Of a stretch of DNA of 64,000 nucleotides, positions 32,004 through 41,775 are shown piece after piece; positions within the stretch are counted from its first letter, which is position 1, and each line of letters begins with the position of its first letter. A program made the position numbers and the translations under genes. The notes beneath the pieces are model-generated. The model had not been told where the DNA came from. It saw only the letters and a program-made list of their open reading frames with translations, and ran no database searches. The DNA is from Haemophilus parainfluenzae (GTDB lineage Bacteria > Pseudomonadota > Gammaproteobacteria > Enterobacterales > Pasteurellaceae), in contig NZ_CP063110.1 in assembly GCF_014931275.1 (NCBI RefSeq), positions 914,001 to 978,000 on the forward strand, written 5' to 3'.

Positions 32004-33893
32004 ATGCCTGAACGTTCAGCAAACATCAGTACACACGATCCTTTCGGGAGCTTATTAGGCTATGCACCGGGTGGCATTGCGATTTATTCATCCGATTATC
32101 ATACAGCAGATGAGAAAGAGTATCCCGATGATGCCGCCTTTCGCAGTTATTTAGGACGAGAGTATATGGGATATAAATGGCAGTGTGTGGAGTTTGCACG
32201 TCGCTATCTCTATCTCAACCATGGCATGGTATTTACTGATGTAGGAATGGCTTACGAGATCTTTTCTTTACGATTTTTACGTCAAGTAGTGAATGATGCC
32301 TTATTACCTTTACAAGCCTTTGCAAATGGTTGTAAACGTAAGCCTGAAGCAGGTGCATTGTTAATTTGGCAGGAGGGCGGTGAATTTAAACATACGGGGC
32401 ATGTGGCGATCATTACCGAGGTATTAGAAGATAAAATTCGCATTGCCGAGCAAAACGTGATTCACTCTCGCTTACCAAGTGGACAGCAATGGACTCGTGA
32501 ATTACCGATGACGGTTTCCGAAAGTGGTTATTTTCTGCATGATACCTTTGATGATACAGAAATTTTAGGTTGGATGATCCAAACAGAAGATACCGAATAC
32601 AGTCTGCCGCGGCCAACACCAGAAAAAGAGAAACTTGAGATTCATGCTGAACATATAGAAAACAATGGTCAGTTTGAGCATAAATGGCTGAATGAGCAAA
32701 ACGAATTTGAAGCGGCATATGTGAAAGCAATGGGTGGGCATAAAGTCAGCCATTCGGATCAATATCGCTATTTTACGATATCTGAAACAGCACAACATGA
32801 GTTAATTCGTGCAACTAATGAATTGCATTTAATGTATTTGCATGCCACAGATAAAGTTTTAAAAGACGATAAGTTATTGCAATATTTTAATATTCCTAAA
32901 TTGCTTTGGCCTCGCTTACGTTTATCTTGGCAAAATCGCCGTTATCAAACCATAACGGGACGTTTAGATTTCTGTATGGATAGTCGAGGATTGAAAGTGT
33001 ATGAATACAACGCAGATTCAGCCTCTTGTCATGCGGAAGCCGGTGAGTTTATGAATCGATGGGCAATCCAAGGCGGATTGAATATTGGTGAAAATCCTGC
33101 TGATGGTTTACGTAATGCATTAGCGGATTGTTGGAAACACAGTGAAGCTACGCCGCTTGTTCATATTATGCAAGATCATGATGATGAAGAAGATTACCAC
33201 GCATTGTTTATGCGTAACGCACTGGTTCAAGCCGGATTTCGAGCCAAAATTATTCATGGCACAGAGGGATTGCATTGGGATAGTCGTGGCCGTTTGATTG
33301 ATGATGAAGATAACCAAGTAAAAACAGTATGGAAAACGTGGGCCTGGGAAACCATGTTGGAGCAACTTCGTGAAGATGCAACAGGCATGGAGGTCGCACC
33401 ACCAATTCGTACAGGCTATCCGGAAGATAAAGTGCGGTTAATTGACGTGTTACTTCGTCCAGAAGTTCTAGTTTATGAACCACTTTGGACAGCGATTCCA
33501 AGTAATAAAGCGATCTTACCAGTATTGTGGTCATTATTCCCAAACCATCGTTATCTACTAGAAGCAGGATTTGAATTGACACCTGAGCTGATTAAAAATG
33601 GTTACGCACAAAAGCCAATTGCAGGTCGCCGTGGTGATAATGTGAAATTGATTGGTGAGTGTAAGTCGGTGCTTGATAGTAAAGATGGTCGTTTTGGTAA
33701 GCAGGAGAGTATTTATCAACAGCTTTGGTGTTTACCAAAAGTGGAAGACCAATATGTTCAGGTCTGTACTTTTACTGTAGGTGGGCATTATGGTGGTAGC
33801 TGTTTACGCTCAGACCCGAGTTTGGTTATTATGGGGAATAGCGACATGCAACCACTAAGGGTATTATCTGATAAAGATTTCCTTAAAAAATAA
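32004..33893 (+). CDS. gss: Bifunctional glutathionylspermidine amidase/synthetase
   Basis: This 629-residue protein aligns along its length with E. coli Gss (619). The N-terminal CHAP amidase domain (residues 1-200) has catalytic C61 in GYKWQCVEFARRYL and H in HTGHVAIITEV. The C-terminal ATP-grasp synthetase domain (about 205-620) has GRLDFCMDSRGLKVYEYNADSASC and LLRPEVLVYEPLWTAIPSNKAILP. It joins glutathione to spermidine and hydrolyses the product, a thiol-storage and redox system best known from enterobacteria and trypanosomes. Its own promoter region and terminators isolate it from its neighbours. Confidence 0.96.
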   Translation: MPERSANISTHDPFGSLLGYAPGGIAIYSSDYHTADEKEYPDDAAFRSYLGREYMGYKWQCVEFARRYLYLNHGMVFTDVGMAYEIFSLRFLRQVVNDALLPLQAFANGCKRKPEAGALLIWQEGGEFKHTGHVAIITEVLEDKIRIAEQNVIHSRLPSGQQWTRELPMTVSESGYFLHDTFDDTEILGWMIQTEDTEYSLPRPTPEKEKLEIHAEHIENNGQFEHKWLNEQNEFEAAYVKAMGGHKVSHSDQYRYFTISETAQHELIRATNELHLMYLHATDKVLKDDKLLQYFNIPKLLWPRLRLSWQNRRYQTITGRLDFCMDSRGLKVYEYNADSASCHAEAGEFMNRWAIQGGLNIGENPADGLRNALADCWKHSEATPLVHIMQDHDDEEDYHALFMRNALVQAGFRAKIIHGTEGLHWDSRGRLIDDEDNQVKTVWKTWAWETMLEQLREDATGMEVAPPIRTGYPEDKVRLIDVLLRPEVLVYEPLWTAIPSNKAILPVLWSLFPNHRYLLEAGFELTPELIKNGYAQKPIAGRRGDNVKLIGECKSVLDSKDGRFGKQESIYQQLWCLPKVEDQYVQVCTFTVGGHYGGSCLRSDPSLVIMGNSDMQPLRVLSDKDFLKK

Positions 33894-33903
33894 AAACAAA
33901 ATG

Positions 33904-33922
33904 GGCACTCAAAATGAGTGCC
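33904..33922. terminator. Hairpin between gss and napC
   Basis: The stem GGCACTC / GAGTGCC has loop AAAAT and lies between convergent genes. The flanks are AT-rich, with only a modest U-run on the plus side and TTTT on the minus side. Confidence 0.75.
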
Positions 33923-33944
33923 GATTTATTATTTTGCTATAAGA

Positions 33945-34583
33945 TTATTTTGCATCTTTGTTATCTGCAGGTTTTTCATTTGCTTTTAACATATCCGCTG
34001 GAATAAAGCTTTGTTGTACTTTTTCCATGTGTGGAAGGTTATGTGCAATACCTTTGTGACAATCGATACAGGTTTTGTTTTGTTCCTGTGCAAGTGCATG
34101 CATTTGTTGTGCCACGGTTTTTTGTTGAGTAAAGTCCATGTCATTGAAGTTATGGCAGTTACGGCACTCTTGTGAGTTATTCGCTTTCATACGCGCCCAT
34201 TCGCGTTCAGCCATTTCTAAACGATGTTTTTCGAATTTTTCTTTAGTATCGACTTTACCTGTAAAGTGAGCATAAACTTCAGTCGATGCCTGCATTTTAC
34301 GAACCATTTTTGGAATAAATTCATGTGGAACGTGACAGTCTGAACAAATTGCTTTCACACCTGAACGGTTACTAAAGTGGATTGACGCTTGGTACTCAGG
34401 TACAACGTCATTAGTATGACAGTCTGAACAGAATTGCTCTGTATTAGTTGTCGCCATTCCAGCATTAAACAGGTTAGTTCCAACGATAGTACCAATGATA
34501 GTTAATAAAATAACCCCACCAATTGCCATTTTGCTCGGAGAGCGTAACCAACGGCAAACTTTCTGAATGCTTGATTTAATCAT
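33945..34583 (-). CDS. napC: Tetraheme cytochrome c quinol dehydrogenase NapC
   Basis: This 212-residue NapC/NirT-family protein has one N-terminal membrane anchor (about residues 18-38) and four CxxCH haem sites: CSDCH twice, CRNCH and CIDCH. It takes electrons from the menaquinol/ubiquinol pool and passes them to the periplasmic NapAB complex. It is last in the operon, 11 bases after napB. The lysine-rich tail beyond the last haem is slightly longer than in E. coli. Confidence 0.98.
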   Translation of the reverse strand: MIKSSIQKVCRWLRSPSKMAIGGVILLTIIGTIVGTNLFNAGMATTNTEQFCSDCHTNDVVPEYQASIHFSNRSGVKAICSDCHVPHEFIPKMVRKMQASTEVYAHFTGKVDTKEKFEKHRLEMAEREWARMKANNSQECRNCHNFNDMDFTQQKTVAQQMHALAQEQNKTCIDCHKGIAHNLPHMEKVQQSFIPADMLKANEKPADNKDAK

Positions 34584-34594
34584 GGTTTAGCTCC

Positions 34595-35032
34595 TTATTT
34601 ACCTTGCATTTGACGAATAGTTTCAAATTTATTTTGGATAATTGGGTTCACGTTAGTTTGTTGAACGTGGCATTGTAAACAGAAATAACGACGTGGCGAA
34701 GTGCCTTCTGTTTTTTGTCCATCACGTGTTAAAAAATGGCTTTCAGGTACGCGAGGTGCACCCGTTGTTGGAGCAACATCCGGAGAGTGACAGCCTAAAC
34801 ATTGGTTAGCATTCTTAGTCACTTGTAAACCACGAATGCTGTGTGGAACAAGTGGTGGTTGGTGAGGGAAGGTTACAGGAATATTACCAACATCTTTATA
34901 AGGATTCGTAAATGCTGGTGCAATACTTTCTGCTGTTTTATCAATGCTGTTTGCAACTTGCGGCGCATCGGCAAATGCCAATCCACTACATAAAGCCAGC
35001 ATGAAAATAAATGATTTTTTCATGAAATCCAC
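34595..35032 (-). CDS. napB: Nitrate reductase cytochrome c-type subunit NapB
   Basis: This 145-residue periplasmic diheme protein has a signal peptide ending around FADA (MDFMKKSFIFMLALCSGLAFADA). The likely true start is MKKSF, two or three codons in; I keep the longer frame because the two cannot be separated with certainty. Haem sites are CLGCH and CLQCH. It carries electrons from NapC to NapA. The spacing to napH is 12 bases. Confidence 0.97.
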   Translation of the reverse strand: MDFMKKSFIFMLALCSGLAFADAPQVANSIDKTAESIAPAFTNPYKDVGNIPVTFPHQPPLVPHSIRGLQVTKNANQCLGCHSPDVAPTTGAPRVPESHFLTRDGQKTEGTSPRRYFCLQCHVQQTNVNPIIQNKFETIRQMQGK

Positions 35033-35044
35033 TCCATTAAATAA

Positions 35045-35935
35045 TTAAATATTTTTAATTTTTATTTGTTTCTCAAAGCGAGAGCCAAATGTAAATACAT
35101 TTTCTGCGCAAACGTCAATACAGCGTCCACAAGTAATACAATCTTTTGCCAATATAATTTGGCTATCTTCAGGTCCACCGTGTAAAGGAAGTCTTAATAC
35201 TTGCGGTTCTGGGCAAACATTATAACAGTCCATACAACGGTCACAGCGATCGCGATCGACTACATTAATTTTTATCAGGCTTTTAGCACCAATGACACCA
35301 TATATCGCACCAATTGGACAAAGGTGACCACACCAGCCATGCTCAGCAACAAGTAAGTCAAATAAAAAGATGACTGTGACCAACCAAAGGGTTGCGCCTG
35401 TTCCAAAGACAAAGATGCGTCCAAGTGCTGCGACTGGGTTTATCCACTCCCATAAGAGTGTCCCCGTTATTGCACTACCAACTAAAATCACGGCTAAAAT
35501 CACATAGCGAAGTTGGCGTGAAATTTTTAATGATTGTCGAATACCTAATTTTCTACGTAACCAAGCTGCAGCATCTGTTACCATATTCATTGGGCAAACC
35601 CAACTACAAAAGGCTTTGCTTGCAACGATAGCGTAGAATATGACAATCACTAAGGCACCAATAATCGTTGTGATTTCTGGTAGGTAACCTGTCACTAAAC
35701 TTTCAGCGGTAATCAATGGATCTGTCAATGGCACAGTATCCAAAAGCATGCTTGAGCTGTAATTGCCTTTTAGAATCCAAACTTGCCAAATTGGGCCACT
35801 TAAGAACATTAAAATAATACTTAATTGACTGATTCGACGTAGAATTAAAAAGCGATAAGCATGCCACCAACCGAGTTTTTGGCGAGCTTCTAAGCCTGCA
35901 TCTTTAGGCTTATTCGGGGTATATTTTTCAGCCAT
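35045..35935 (-). CDS. napH: Quinol dehydrogenase ferredoxin subunit NapH
   Basis: This 296-residue inner-membrane protein has about four transmembrane segments and the CxxxCP motif SWVCPMN plus a second at GHLCPIG. Two [4Fe-4S] ferredoxin motifs follow near the C-terminus (CDRCMDCYNVCPEP and CITCGRCIDVCAENVF). With NapG it forms a quinol-oxidising module that feeds NapC. The start codon overlaps the napG stop by one base (TAATG), showing translational coupling. Confidence 0.97.
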   Translation of the reverse strand: MAEKYTPNKPKDAGLEARQKLGWWHAYRFLILRRISQLSIILMFLSGPIWQVWILKGNYSSSMLLDTVPLTDPLITAESLVTGYLPEITTIIGALVIVIFYAIVASKAFCSWVCPMNMVTDAAAWLRRKLGIRQSLKISRQLRYVILAVILVGSAITGTLLWEWINPVAALGRIFVFGTGATLWLVTVIFLFDLLVAEHGWCGHLCPIGAIYGVIGAKSLIKINVVDRDRCDRCMDCYNVCPEPQVLRLPLHGGPEDSQIILAKDCITCGRCIDVCAENVFTFGSRFEKQIKIKNI

Positions 35936-36840
35936 TATTTAACCCCCTTAATGTTTAAGTCCAGATTTGGGAATTGCTCTGCTTCCGGAACTGTTGTTGG
36001 ATTTGGTACATAATCCATTGTTGCACGGTTTGGTGTTGCCACTTTTTGGTTCGGTTGAACTTGCATTGGCTGATAAACCGGCTCATGTGAGCCTTCCGGC
36101 ATACGAGCATCCATTGCTGGACGTAAGCCATCCGGATGTTGCTCCTCAATTAAGGATTTTCCGGCATTTTGTTTTTCTTTCCAGCCTAAGCGATAGTGGC
36201 GACCGAGTAGTCCTTTGGCGATATCCATCGGTAAGACTTTAATTGCCGCTTCTTCTAATACACAAGCTTGTTCGCATTTACCGCATCCGGTGCAAGCATC
36301 AGAGTGAACAGTTGGAATAAGCTTTGCATGAATCCCTGTACGATCATTGTGGATACGTTCAAGTGTAATTGCTTTATCCACTAATGGACAAACGCGGTAA
36401 CACACATCACAACGCAACCCTTGCCAGTTAAGACAAGTTTCATGGTCTAGCAATACGGCTAACCCCATTCTCGCATCATTGATGTCTTTAAGTTCCTCAC
36501 TTAATGCGCCACTTGGGCAAGCATTCATACAAGGAATATCCGGACACATTTCGCAAGGTTTATCCCGAGCGATAAAATAAGGTGTGCCAGCTTCCATTGG
36601 TGAAATCAGCGAAGCTAAATGCAACATATCATATGGACACGCTTGGACGCATTGTCCGCAACGGGTACAAGCTGCCAAGAAATCCTTTTCCGGTAAAGCA
36701 CCAGGTGGACGCAAGGCGATTCCTTCTTTAGCTTTAGCTTGTTGTTGCTGTAAGCCAAGAATAATACCAACCCCACACACTCCGGCAGCCGTTCTTGTCA
36801 CATTTTTTAAAAACTGACGACGGTTAGGATCAAGTCTCAT
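35935..36840 (-). CDS. napG: Ferredoxin-type protein NapG
   Basis: This 301-residue protein starts with a twin-arginine signal ([17 protein letters not shown]), so it is exported folded. It has four ferredoxin-type clusters: [41 protein letters not shown] and [16 protein letters not shown]. The C-terminal extension after residue 240 is longer than in E. coli NapG (231 residues) and proline/asparagine-rich, which is normal in Haemophilus-type NapG. It works with NapH in quinol oxidation. Confidence 0.96.
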   Translation of the reverse strand: MRLDPNRRQFLKNVTRTAAGVCGVGIILGLQQQQAKAKEGIALRPPGALPEKDFLAACTRCGQCVQACPYDMLHLASLISPMEAGTPYFIARDKPCEMCPDIPCMNACPSGALSEELKDINDARMGLAVLLDHETCLNWQGLRCDVCYRVCPLVDKAITLERIHNDRTGIHAKLIPTVHSDACTGCGKCEQACVLEEAAIKVLPMDIAKGLLGRHYRLGWKEKQNAGKSLIEEQHPDGLRPAMDARMPEGSHEPVYQPMQVQPNQKVATPNRATMDYVPNPTTVPEAEQFPNLDLNIKGVK

Positions 36841-36909
36841 CTGCGTTTCCTTTTATAAGCGGCCTGATTTTGTAAAAATGTTGCAAAATTTGACCGCTCT
36901 TATTTTAAA

Positions 36910-36935
36910 TTCCCCTCTCTTGAAAGAGAGGAGCG
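36910..36935. repeat. CCCCTCTTT-type hairpin repeat, copy C
   Basis: TCCCCTCTCTTGAAAGAGAG forms a hairpin (CCTCTCTT / AAGAGAGG) in the napA-napG gap and resembles the two copies between leuA and leuB. It sits right after the napA stop, so it may limit read-through from napA to napG. Confidence 0.65.
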
Positions 36936-36956
36936 ACTAGAAACGAAAGGAAAATC

Positions 36957-39443
36957 CTACGCTTTTTCCACTTTAACCGCACATTTTTTGAAGTCGGTTT
37001 CGCCTGAAATTGGATCGGTTGCATCCAATGTTAATTTGTTCGCAAGCTGACCCGCATCAAAGAAGGTGGTATAAATTAAGCCCTGAGGACATTTGTTACG
37101 ACCACGGGTATCTAAGTAAGTGATCATTTCACCACGACGAGTGATTAACTTCACTTTATCCCCATGACGTAAGCCATATTTTTTCGCATCCGCAGGGTGC
37201 ATCCAAACTAAGTTGTTCGGGAATGCACGGTGTAATTCAGGTACACGACGAGTCATGGTACCGGTATGCCAGTGCTCAAGTACACGACCAGTACATAACC
37301 ATAATGGATATTCTTCATCCGGTGATTCTGCAGGTGCTTCATAAGGAACACCTAGAATAATCGCTTTTTTATCTGGATAGCCATAGAATGCGATATCTTC
37401 ACCTGGTTTGACATACGGGTCAAAGCCTTCACGGTAACGCCATAAGGTTTCTTTACCGTCAACAACCGGCCAACGTAAACCACGTACTTGGTGATAAGTA
37501 TCGAATGGTGCTAAGTCATGACCATGACCACGACCGAAGTCAGCGTATTCTTCGAATAAACCTTTTTGTAGGTAGTAACCAAAGTGATCGGCTTCATCAT
37601 TGATGTATCCCGGAACATCCGTTGGTACTTTAAATTTGTTTACTTCACCATTTTCGTAAAGCACTTCGTATAAGGTTTTGCCACGATATTCAGGCATTTG
37701 AGCTAATAACTCTTCACCCCATACTTCATCAGTTTTGAAGTATTTAGCAAATTCAACAATTTGCCATAAGTCAGAACGAGACTCACCTGGGCCTTTTACT
37801 TGTTGACGCCATAATTGGGTACGACGTTCAGCGTTACCATAACCCCCTTCTTTTTCTACCCACATACAAGTTGGAAGAATTAAGTCAGCCGCAACAGCAG
37901 AAACTGATGGGTAAGGGTCTGAAACAACGATAAAGTTCTCAGGGTTACGCCAACCAGGGAAAATTTCGTCATTGATATTCGGACCGCCTTGCATGTTGTT
38001 GGTGGACATTTGCCATAAGAAATTTAGTTTACCGTCTTTTAAGGCACGGCTTTGTTGTACCGCTGGATAGCCAGGTACAGTTGGGATAGTGCCTTTTGGT
38101 AATTTCCATTTTTTCTCTGTAATTTCAACGTGTTTTGGATTGGTTACTACCATGTCTGCTGGTAAACGGTGAACGAAAGTACCTACTTCACGTGCTGTAC
38201 CACAAGCTGAAGGTTGACCAGTTAATGAGAACGGACCACAACCTGGTTTAGAAATTTTACCGGTTAATAAGTGTACGTTATAGATCATGTGGTTAACCCA
38301 TACACCACGAGTGTGTTGGTTAAAGCCCATTGTCCAGTAAGATACTAAGTTTTGTTCTGGATCTGCGTACATCTTCGCAAGAGTTTCAAGCTGATCTTTT
38401 GGTACACCAGAAATACGGTGTGCTTCATCTAATGTATAAGGTGCAACGATTTTCTTGAATTCTTCGAAGTCAGAATCGTGCATTTTACCTGCGGTTTTAC
38501 GGTTTTTCGCAGCAACTTCAAGCGGATGTTCTGGGCGTAAACCATAACCGATATCGGTTTCACCACGTTTGAATTTAGTGTGTTTATTAACGAAATCCCA
38601 GTTTACTTTATCGTTTTGGATAATGTAGTTAGCGATATAGTTAAGAATTGCAAGGTCTGAATGTGGATTAAACACGATAGGCACATCAGCTAATTCAAAC
38701 GAACGGTGTTCGAATGTTGACATAACCACCACTTTCACATTATCAGAAGAAAGACGACGGTCAGAAATACGAGACCATAAAATTGGGTGCATTTCCGCCA
38801 TGTTTGAACCCCAAAGCACAAATGCATCGGTTTTCTCGATATCGTTATAGCAACCCATTGGTTCATCCATACCGAATGTACGCATAAATGCAACCGCTGC
38901 AGACGCCATACAGTGACGAGCATTCGGGTCGATAGTATTAGAACGGAAACCAGCTTTCCAAAGTTTTACTTTTGCGTAACCTTCGTAGATGGTTGTTTGA
39001 CCGGAAGAGAACATCCCAACAGCATTTGGTTCTTTTTTCTTCAAGATGTCTTTGATTTTTTCCGCCATGATAGTGAAAGCTTGATCCCAAGAAACGGGTG
39101 TAAAGTCACCTTCTTTATGGAATTTACCATCTTTCATACGTAATAACGGAGTTTGTACACGGTCTGCACCGTACATGATTTTAGAAAGGAAGTAACCTTT
39201 GATACAGTTTAAACCACGGTTTACCTCTGCATCTGGGTCACCTTGAGTTGCGACAACTCGACCATCTTTGGTTCCTACCAATACGCTACATCCTGTACCA
39301 CAGAAACGACATGGCGCTTTATCCCATTTGATGCCCATATCTTCTGCCGCATCAACCTGTTTAACAGGGATGGTCATACCGGCAGCCGCTGCTGCTGCAA
39401 GCGCAGCATTGGCTTTCATAAAATCTCTACGATTAAGTTCCAT
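36957..39443 (-). CDS. napA: Periplasmic nitrate reductase catalytic subunit NapA
   Basis: This is an 828-residue molybdopterin enzyme reducing nitrate to nitrite. It has a twin-arginine signal ([20 protein letters not shown]), a [4Fe-4S] site ([13 protein letters not shown] with C in [11 protein letters not shown]), and the molybdenum-ligating cysteine in [15 protein letters not shown]. The ATG at 39443 is preferred to the GTG four codons earlier because it gives the family start and has GTGGGGA at good spacing. The operon order F-D-A-G-H-B-C is that of Haemophilus. napD, its signal-peptide chaperone, lies directly upstream. Confidence 0.98.
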   Translation of the reverse strand: MELNRRDFMKANAALAAAAAAGMTIPVKQVDAAEDMGIKWDKAPCRFCGTGCSVLVGTKDGRVVATQGDPDAEVNRGLNCIKGYFLSKIMYGADRVQTPLLRMKDGKFHKEGDFTPVSWDQAFTIMAEKIKDILKKKEPNAVGMFSSGQTTIYEGYAKVKLWKAGFRSNTIDPNARHCMASAAVAFMRTFGMDEPMGCYNDIEKTDAFVLWGSNMAEMHPILWSRISDRRLSSDNVKVVVMSTFEHRSFELADVPIVFNPHSDLAILNYIANYIIQNDKVNWDFVNKHTKFKRGETDIGYGLRPEHPLEVAAKNRKTAGKMHDSDFEEFKKIVAPYTLDEAHRISGVPKDQLETLAKMYADPEQNLVSYWTMGFNQHTRGVWVNHMIYNVHLLTGKISKPGCGPFSLTGQPSACGTAREVGTFVHRLPADMVVTNPKHVEITEKKWKLPKGTIPTVPGYPAVQQSRALKDGKLNFLWQMSTNNMQGGPNINDEIFPGWRNPENFIVVSDPYPSVSAVAADLILPTCMWVEKEGGYGNAERRTQLWRQQVKGPGESRSDLWQIVEFAKYFKTDEVWGEELLAQMPEYRGKTLYEVLYENGEVNKFKVPTDVPGYINDEADHFGYYLQKGLFEEYADFGRGHGHDLAPFDTYHQVRGLRWPVVDGKETLWRYREGFDPYVKPGEDIAFYGYPDKKAIILGVPYEAPAESPDEEYPLWLCTGRVLEHWHTGTMTRRVPELHRAFPNNLVWMHPADAKKYGLRHGDKVKLITRRGEMITYLDTRGRNKCPQGLIYTTFFDAGQLANKLTLDATDPISGETDFKKCAVKVEKA

Positions 39444-39506
39444 AGTTTTCCCCACTCGTTGTTGAATTTTTTAGAATATACAAAATGGCATGTATACCTA
39501 AATTAT

Positions 39507-39770
39507 TTATTTTTCATCTAAGTAATTCGAAATTAAAGAAACGACAATTACTCCTGGGATATCTTTAATTTCATCCATAAGATCCGCTAATGCTAATTGA
39601 CGGTTACTTTCAAGGGTGACCACCAATTTGCCTTCATCAGATTTTTCGCCATGAATCTCAGCGGTTGGAATCGCTAAAATGGCTTCTTTGACTTGGTTAA
39701 GTTTTTCTGGTCTGGCTTGCACAACAATGCTGCATACATACCAGTTCTCATTTTCGCTAAATTGACTCAT
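39507..39770 (-). CDS. napD: NapD, chaperone of the NapA Tat signal
   Basis: This 87-residue protein has the NapD ferredoxin-like fold pattern: WYVCSIVVQARPEKLNQVKEAI, GKLVVTLE and VIVVSLISNYLDE. It binds the NapA twin-arginine signal until cofactor loading is complete. The start is taken at the ATG 39770, which overlaps the end of napF by 14 bases. A TTG five codons earlier is the alternative. No strong ribosome site is visible, so translation is probably coupled to napF. Confidence 0.93.
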   Translation of the reverse strand: MSQFSENENWYVCSIVVQARPEKLNQVKEAILAIPTAEIHGEKSDEGKLVVTLESNRQLALADLMDEIKDIPGVIVVSLISNYLDEK

Positions 39771-40299
39771 CGATATTTGTTTCAATATTAAAAATTTTTA
39801 TTGCTTTTGTCGGGCAAACACTTAGGCAAGCGCCACAACCATTACAGCTTTCTAAATCCAATATGGGTTTTGCTACACCACCAAGTTGCAATCGAAAACG
39901 GATGGCATTCATCGGGCAGCTATCTTGGCAACTTCGACATTCCACTCGATTTTCCGTTAGGCATTGCGTTGTAATTTCAACTTTATGTGTCCAAGGCTCT
40001 TCTTCTAATGAGTGAAAAATTGGTTGTTCACAAACTAAAACACATTTTTGACAGAAAGTGCACTCGCCCTTGTCAAATTGTATTTCAGGAAAGCCACCAT
40101 CGCCTTTTACGATAATTTGGGTTTCACATATCAGTATGCAATCACCGCATCGAGTGCATTTATCTGTAAAGTCTGCTTCATTTACCGACCAAGGTGGACG
40201 TATAGCATTGATACCTTGAATTTTAGCGTTTTCAGAATGTAACGATTGTAAAAATTGCCCACGTAATAATTGTCTGCGAGAAGGATTTTCAATCGCCAT
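39757..40299 (-). CDS. napF: Ferredoxin-type protein NapF
   Basis: This 180-residue cytoplasmic iron-sulfur protein has four-cysteine motifs: CTRCGDCILICETQ, CTFCQKCVLVCEQP, CRSCQDSCPMN and CNGCGACLSVCPT. The twin arginine near the start (SRRQLLRGQFLQ) is typical of NapF although the protein is not exported. It interacts with NapA during cluster assembly. It is the first gene of napFDAGHBC, and an FNR-like box lies 105 bases upstream. Confidence 0.96.
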   Translation of the reverse strand: MAIENPSRRQLLRGQFLQSLHSENAKIQGINAIRPPWSVNEADFTDKCTRCGDCILICETQIIVKGDGGFPEIQFDKGECTFCQKCVLVCEQPIFHSLEEEPWTHKVEITTQCLTENRVECRSCQDSCPMNAIRFRLQLGGVAKPILDLESCNGCGACLSVCPTKAIKIFNIETNIDESI

Positions 40300-40403
40300 A
40301 TTTTTCTTTAAAGTTCGGTATTTTCAAGGGGAGCATTATCTAGCTCCGATAACAAAATAGTAACTACCTAAAAGGAGTAGTTTTTAAGAAATATACACTT
40401 TTC

Positions 40404-40417
40404 TTGAGGTAGATCAA
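40404..40417 (-). promoter_or_regulatory. FNR-like box upstream of napF
   Basis: On the minus strand TTGATCTACCTCAA matches nine of ten fixed bases of TTGAT-N4-ATCAA. An inverted repeat (AACTAC ... GTAGTT, 40362-40382), including a TACTCCT heptamer resembling NarP/NarL sites, lies between it and napF. Together these suggest oxygen- and nitrate-responsive control. No clear -10 element was assigned. Confidence 0.7.
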
Positions 40418-40485
40418 GGATATTTTGAAAGGAAATTAGGAATGTAAATAAATTGTTAAAATATAAGTGAAAATGATTATTAAAT

Positions 40486-40505
40486 AGGGCGGATAATCCG
40501 CCCTG
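40486..40505 (-). terminator. Hairpin after yggL
   Basis: The perfect stem AGGGCGGAT / ATCCGCCCT lies in the nap-yggL gap. Its position just past the yggL stop (minus strand) fits a terminator with a weak U-run (ATTTAAT). Confidence 0.6.
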
Positions 40506-40521
40506 AAGTGTGCTTAAAATA

Positions 40522-40869
40522 TTATGCGTTTTTTGTTGGGTAATCCCACCAAATATCGAATAATTCACTGATTTCGATTTGTTGCAATTTATTCTCTTCT
40601 AACCATTTTTGTACTAATTGGCGATGGCTTTCATCACATTTGCCAATTTTTTCTAAGCAAACTAAGCCTTCCCAATGTAAATAGCCGCTACCTTCATAAG
40701 CTAAGCCGTTTGGTTGAATCACTTCAGCAATAAAACGATCAACGGTTTCATCGATAGTTTCGATGCTGGTTCCTTCAGCAAATTGCCAATTCACTAAAAA
40801 GCCTAATTCTTGGAATTCAGCTAAGTGAAGTTTTTTACGTTGACGTTGATTACGAGTTTTCATTTTCAA
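40522..40869 (-). CDS. yggL: YggL family 50S ribosome-binding protein
   Basis: This 115-residue protein has the DUF469/YggL pattern: RNQRQRKKLHLAEFQELGF at the start, a beta-rich core (YEGSGYLHWEGLVCLE) and the end LFDIWWDYP. It is a small cytoplasmic protein associated with the large ribosomal subunit. It lies directly downstream of trmB on the same strand, 46 bases apart, the same trmB-yggL pair seen in E. coli. The start may be M1 or M3. Confidence 0.92.
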   Translation of the reverse strand: MKMKTRNQRQRKKLHLAEFQELGFLVNWQFAEGTSIETIDETVDRFIAEVIQPNGLAYEGSGYLHWEGLVCLEKIGKCDESHRQLVQKWLEENKLQQIEISELFDIWWDYPTKNA

Positions 40870-40915
40870 TGTTCTCCTATGTTAAGGTAATGGGGTATCG
40901 TCATCATCTCTATGA

Positions 40916-41662
40916 TTATTTTTTCTTAAAGTATAAATCCCACACACCGTGACCTAAGCGATGACCACGCGCCTCGAATTTTGTAAGAGGGCGGAAATCA
41001 GGACGTGGAATATAATCTTGTTCGGCAGTATTGACTAAATTTTCATTGGCTGAAAGCACTTCGAGCATTTGTTCCGCATAGTTTTCCCAGTCAGTTGCCA
41101 TATGAATAAAGCCATTTGGTTGTAATTTTTGCACGACTTGCTCTACAAAGTGCGGTTGAACAATACGGCGTTTATGATGTTTTGTTTTATGCCAAGGGTC
41201 TGGGAAGAAAAGCTGTAAACCGCCCAATTCGCCGTCTTTCACACAATCACGTAAAATTTCAGTGGCATCATGGCAAATCACGCGAAGGTTTTTCACGCCT
41301 TTTTCTACCGCATAAGCAATACAGGCACCCACACCAGGCGTGTGCACTTCAATACCGAGATAATTTTTATCAGGATTCGCTTCAGCCATATCCACTAAAG
41401 ATTTCCCCATCCCGAAGCCAATTTCTAATATAACGGGATTCGTATTGCTATAAATCGCGGCAAAATCAAAAGGGGCATTTTGATAATCTAATCCAAGATC
41501 AGCCCAGTGATCATTCATCATATTTTTTTGAAAATCACTTAAGCGACCTGTCCGCAACACAAAGCTACGAACTTTACGTTTATAACGACCATCTTCTGTA
41601 AATTCAGCCGTTTCAACGGTTTTACGTTTTTGATCAGCAAAGGTTTTTTGCTCTTCTGTCAT
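40916..41662 (-). CDS. trmB: tRNA (guanine-N7)-methyltransferase
   Basis: This 248-residue protein methylates G46 in the tRNA variable loop. The SAM-binding motif is [21 protein letters not shown], followed by [12 protein letters not shown], and the family-specific [20 protein letters not shown] carries the catalytic aspartate. The C-terminal [19 protein letters not shown] is the substrate loop. An uptake signal lies within the gene. It is probably co-transcribed with yggL. Confidence 0.97.
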   Translation of the reverse strand: MTEEQKTFADQKRKTVETAEFTEDGRYKRKVRSFVLRTGRLSDFQKNMMNDHWADLGLDYQNAPFDFAAIYSNTNPVILEIGFGMGKSLVDMAEANPDKNYLGIEVHTPGVGACIAYAVEKGVKNLRVICHDATEILRDCVKDGELGGLQLFFPDPWHKTKHHKRRIVQPHFVEQVVQKLQPNGFIHMATDWENYAEQMLEVLSANENLVNTAEQDYIPRPDFRPLTKFEARGHRLGHGVWDLYFKKK

Positions 41663-41775
41663 GGTTTTTATTCGCTCAATTAAAATTGGCGGCGATTATA
41701 CACTAAAAGGCAAGGTTGTGGGATTTTTCCACCTAATTCCCGTATAATAGCGAAAATTTTTAATTGTTTTTTGTT

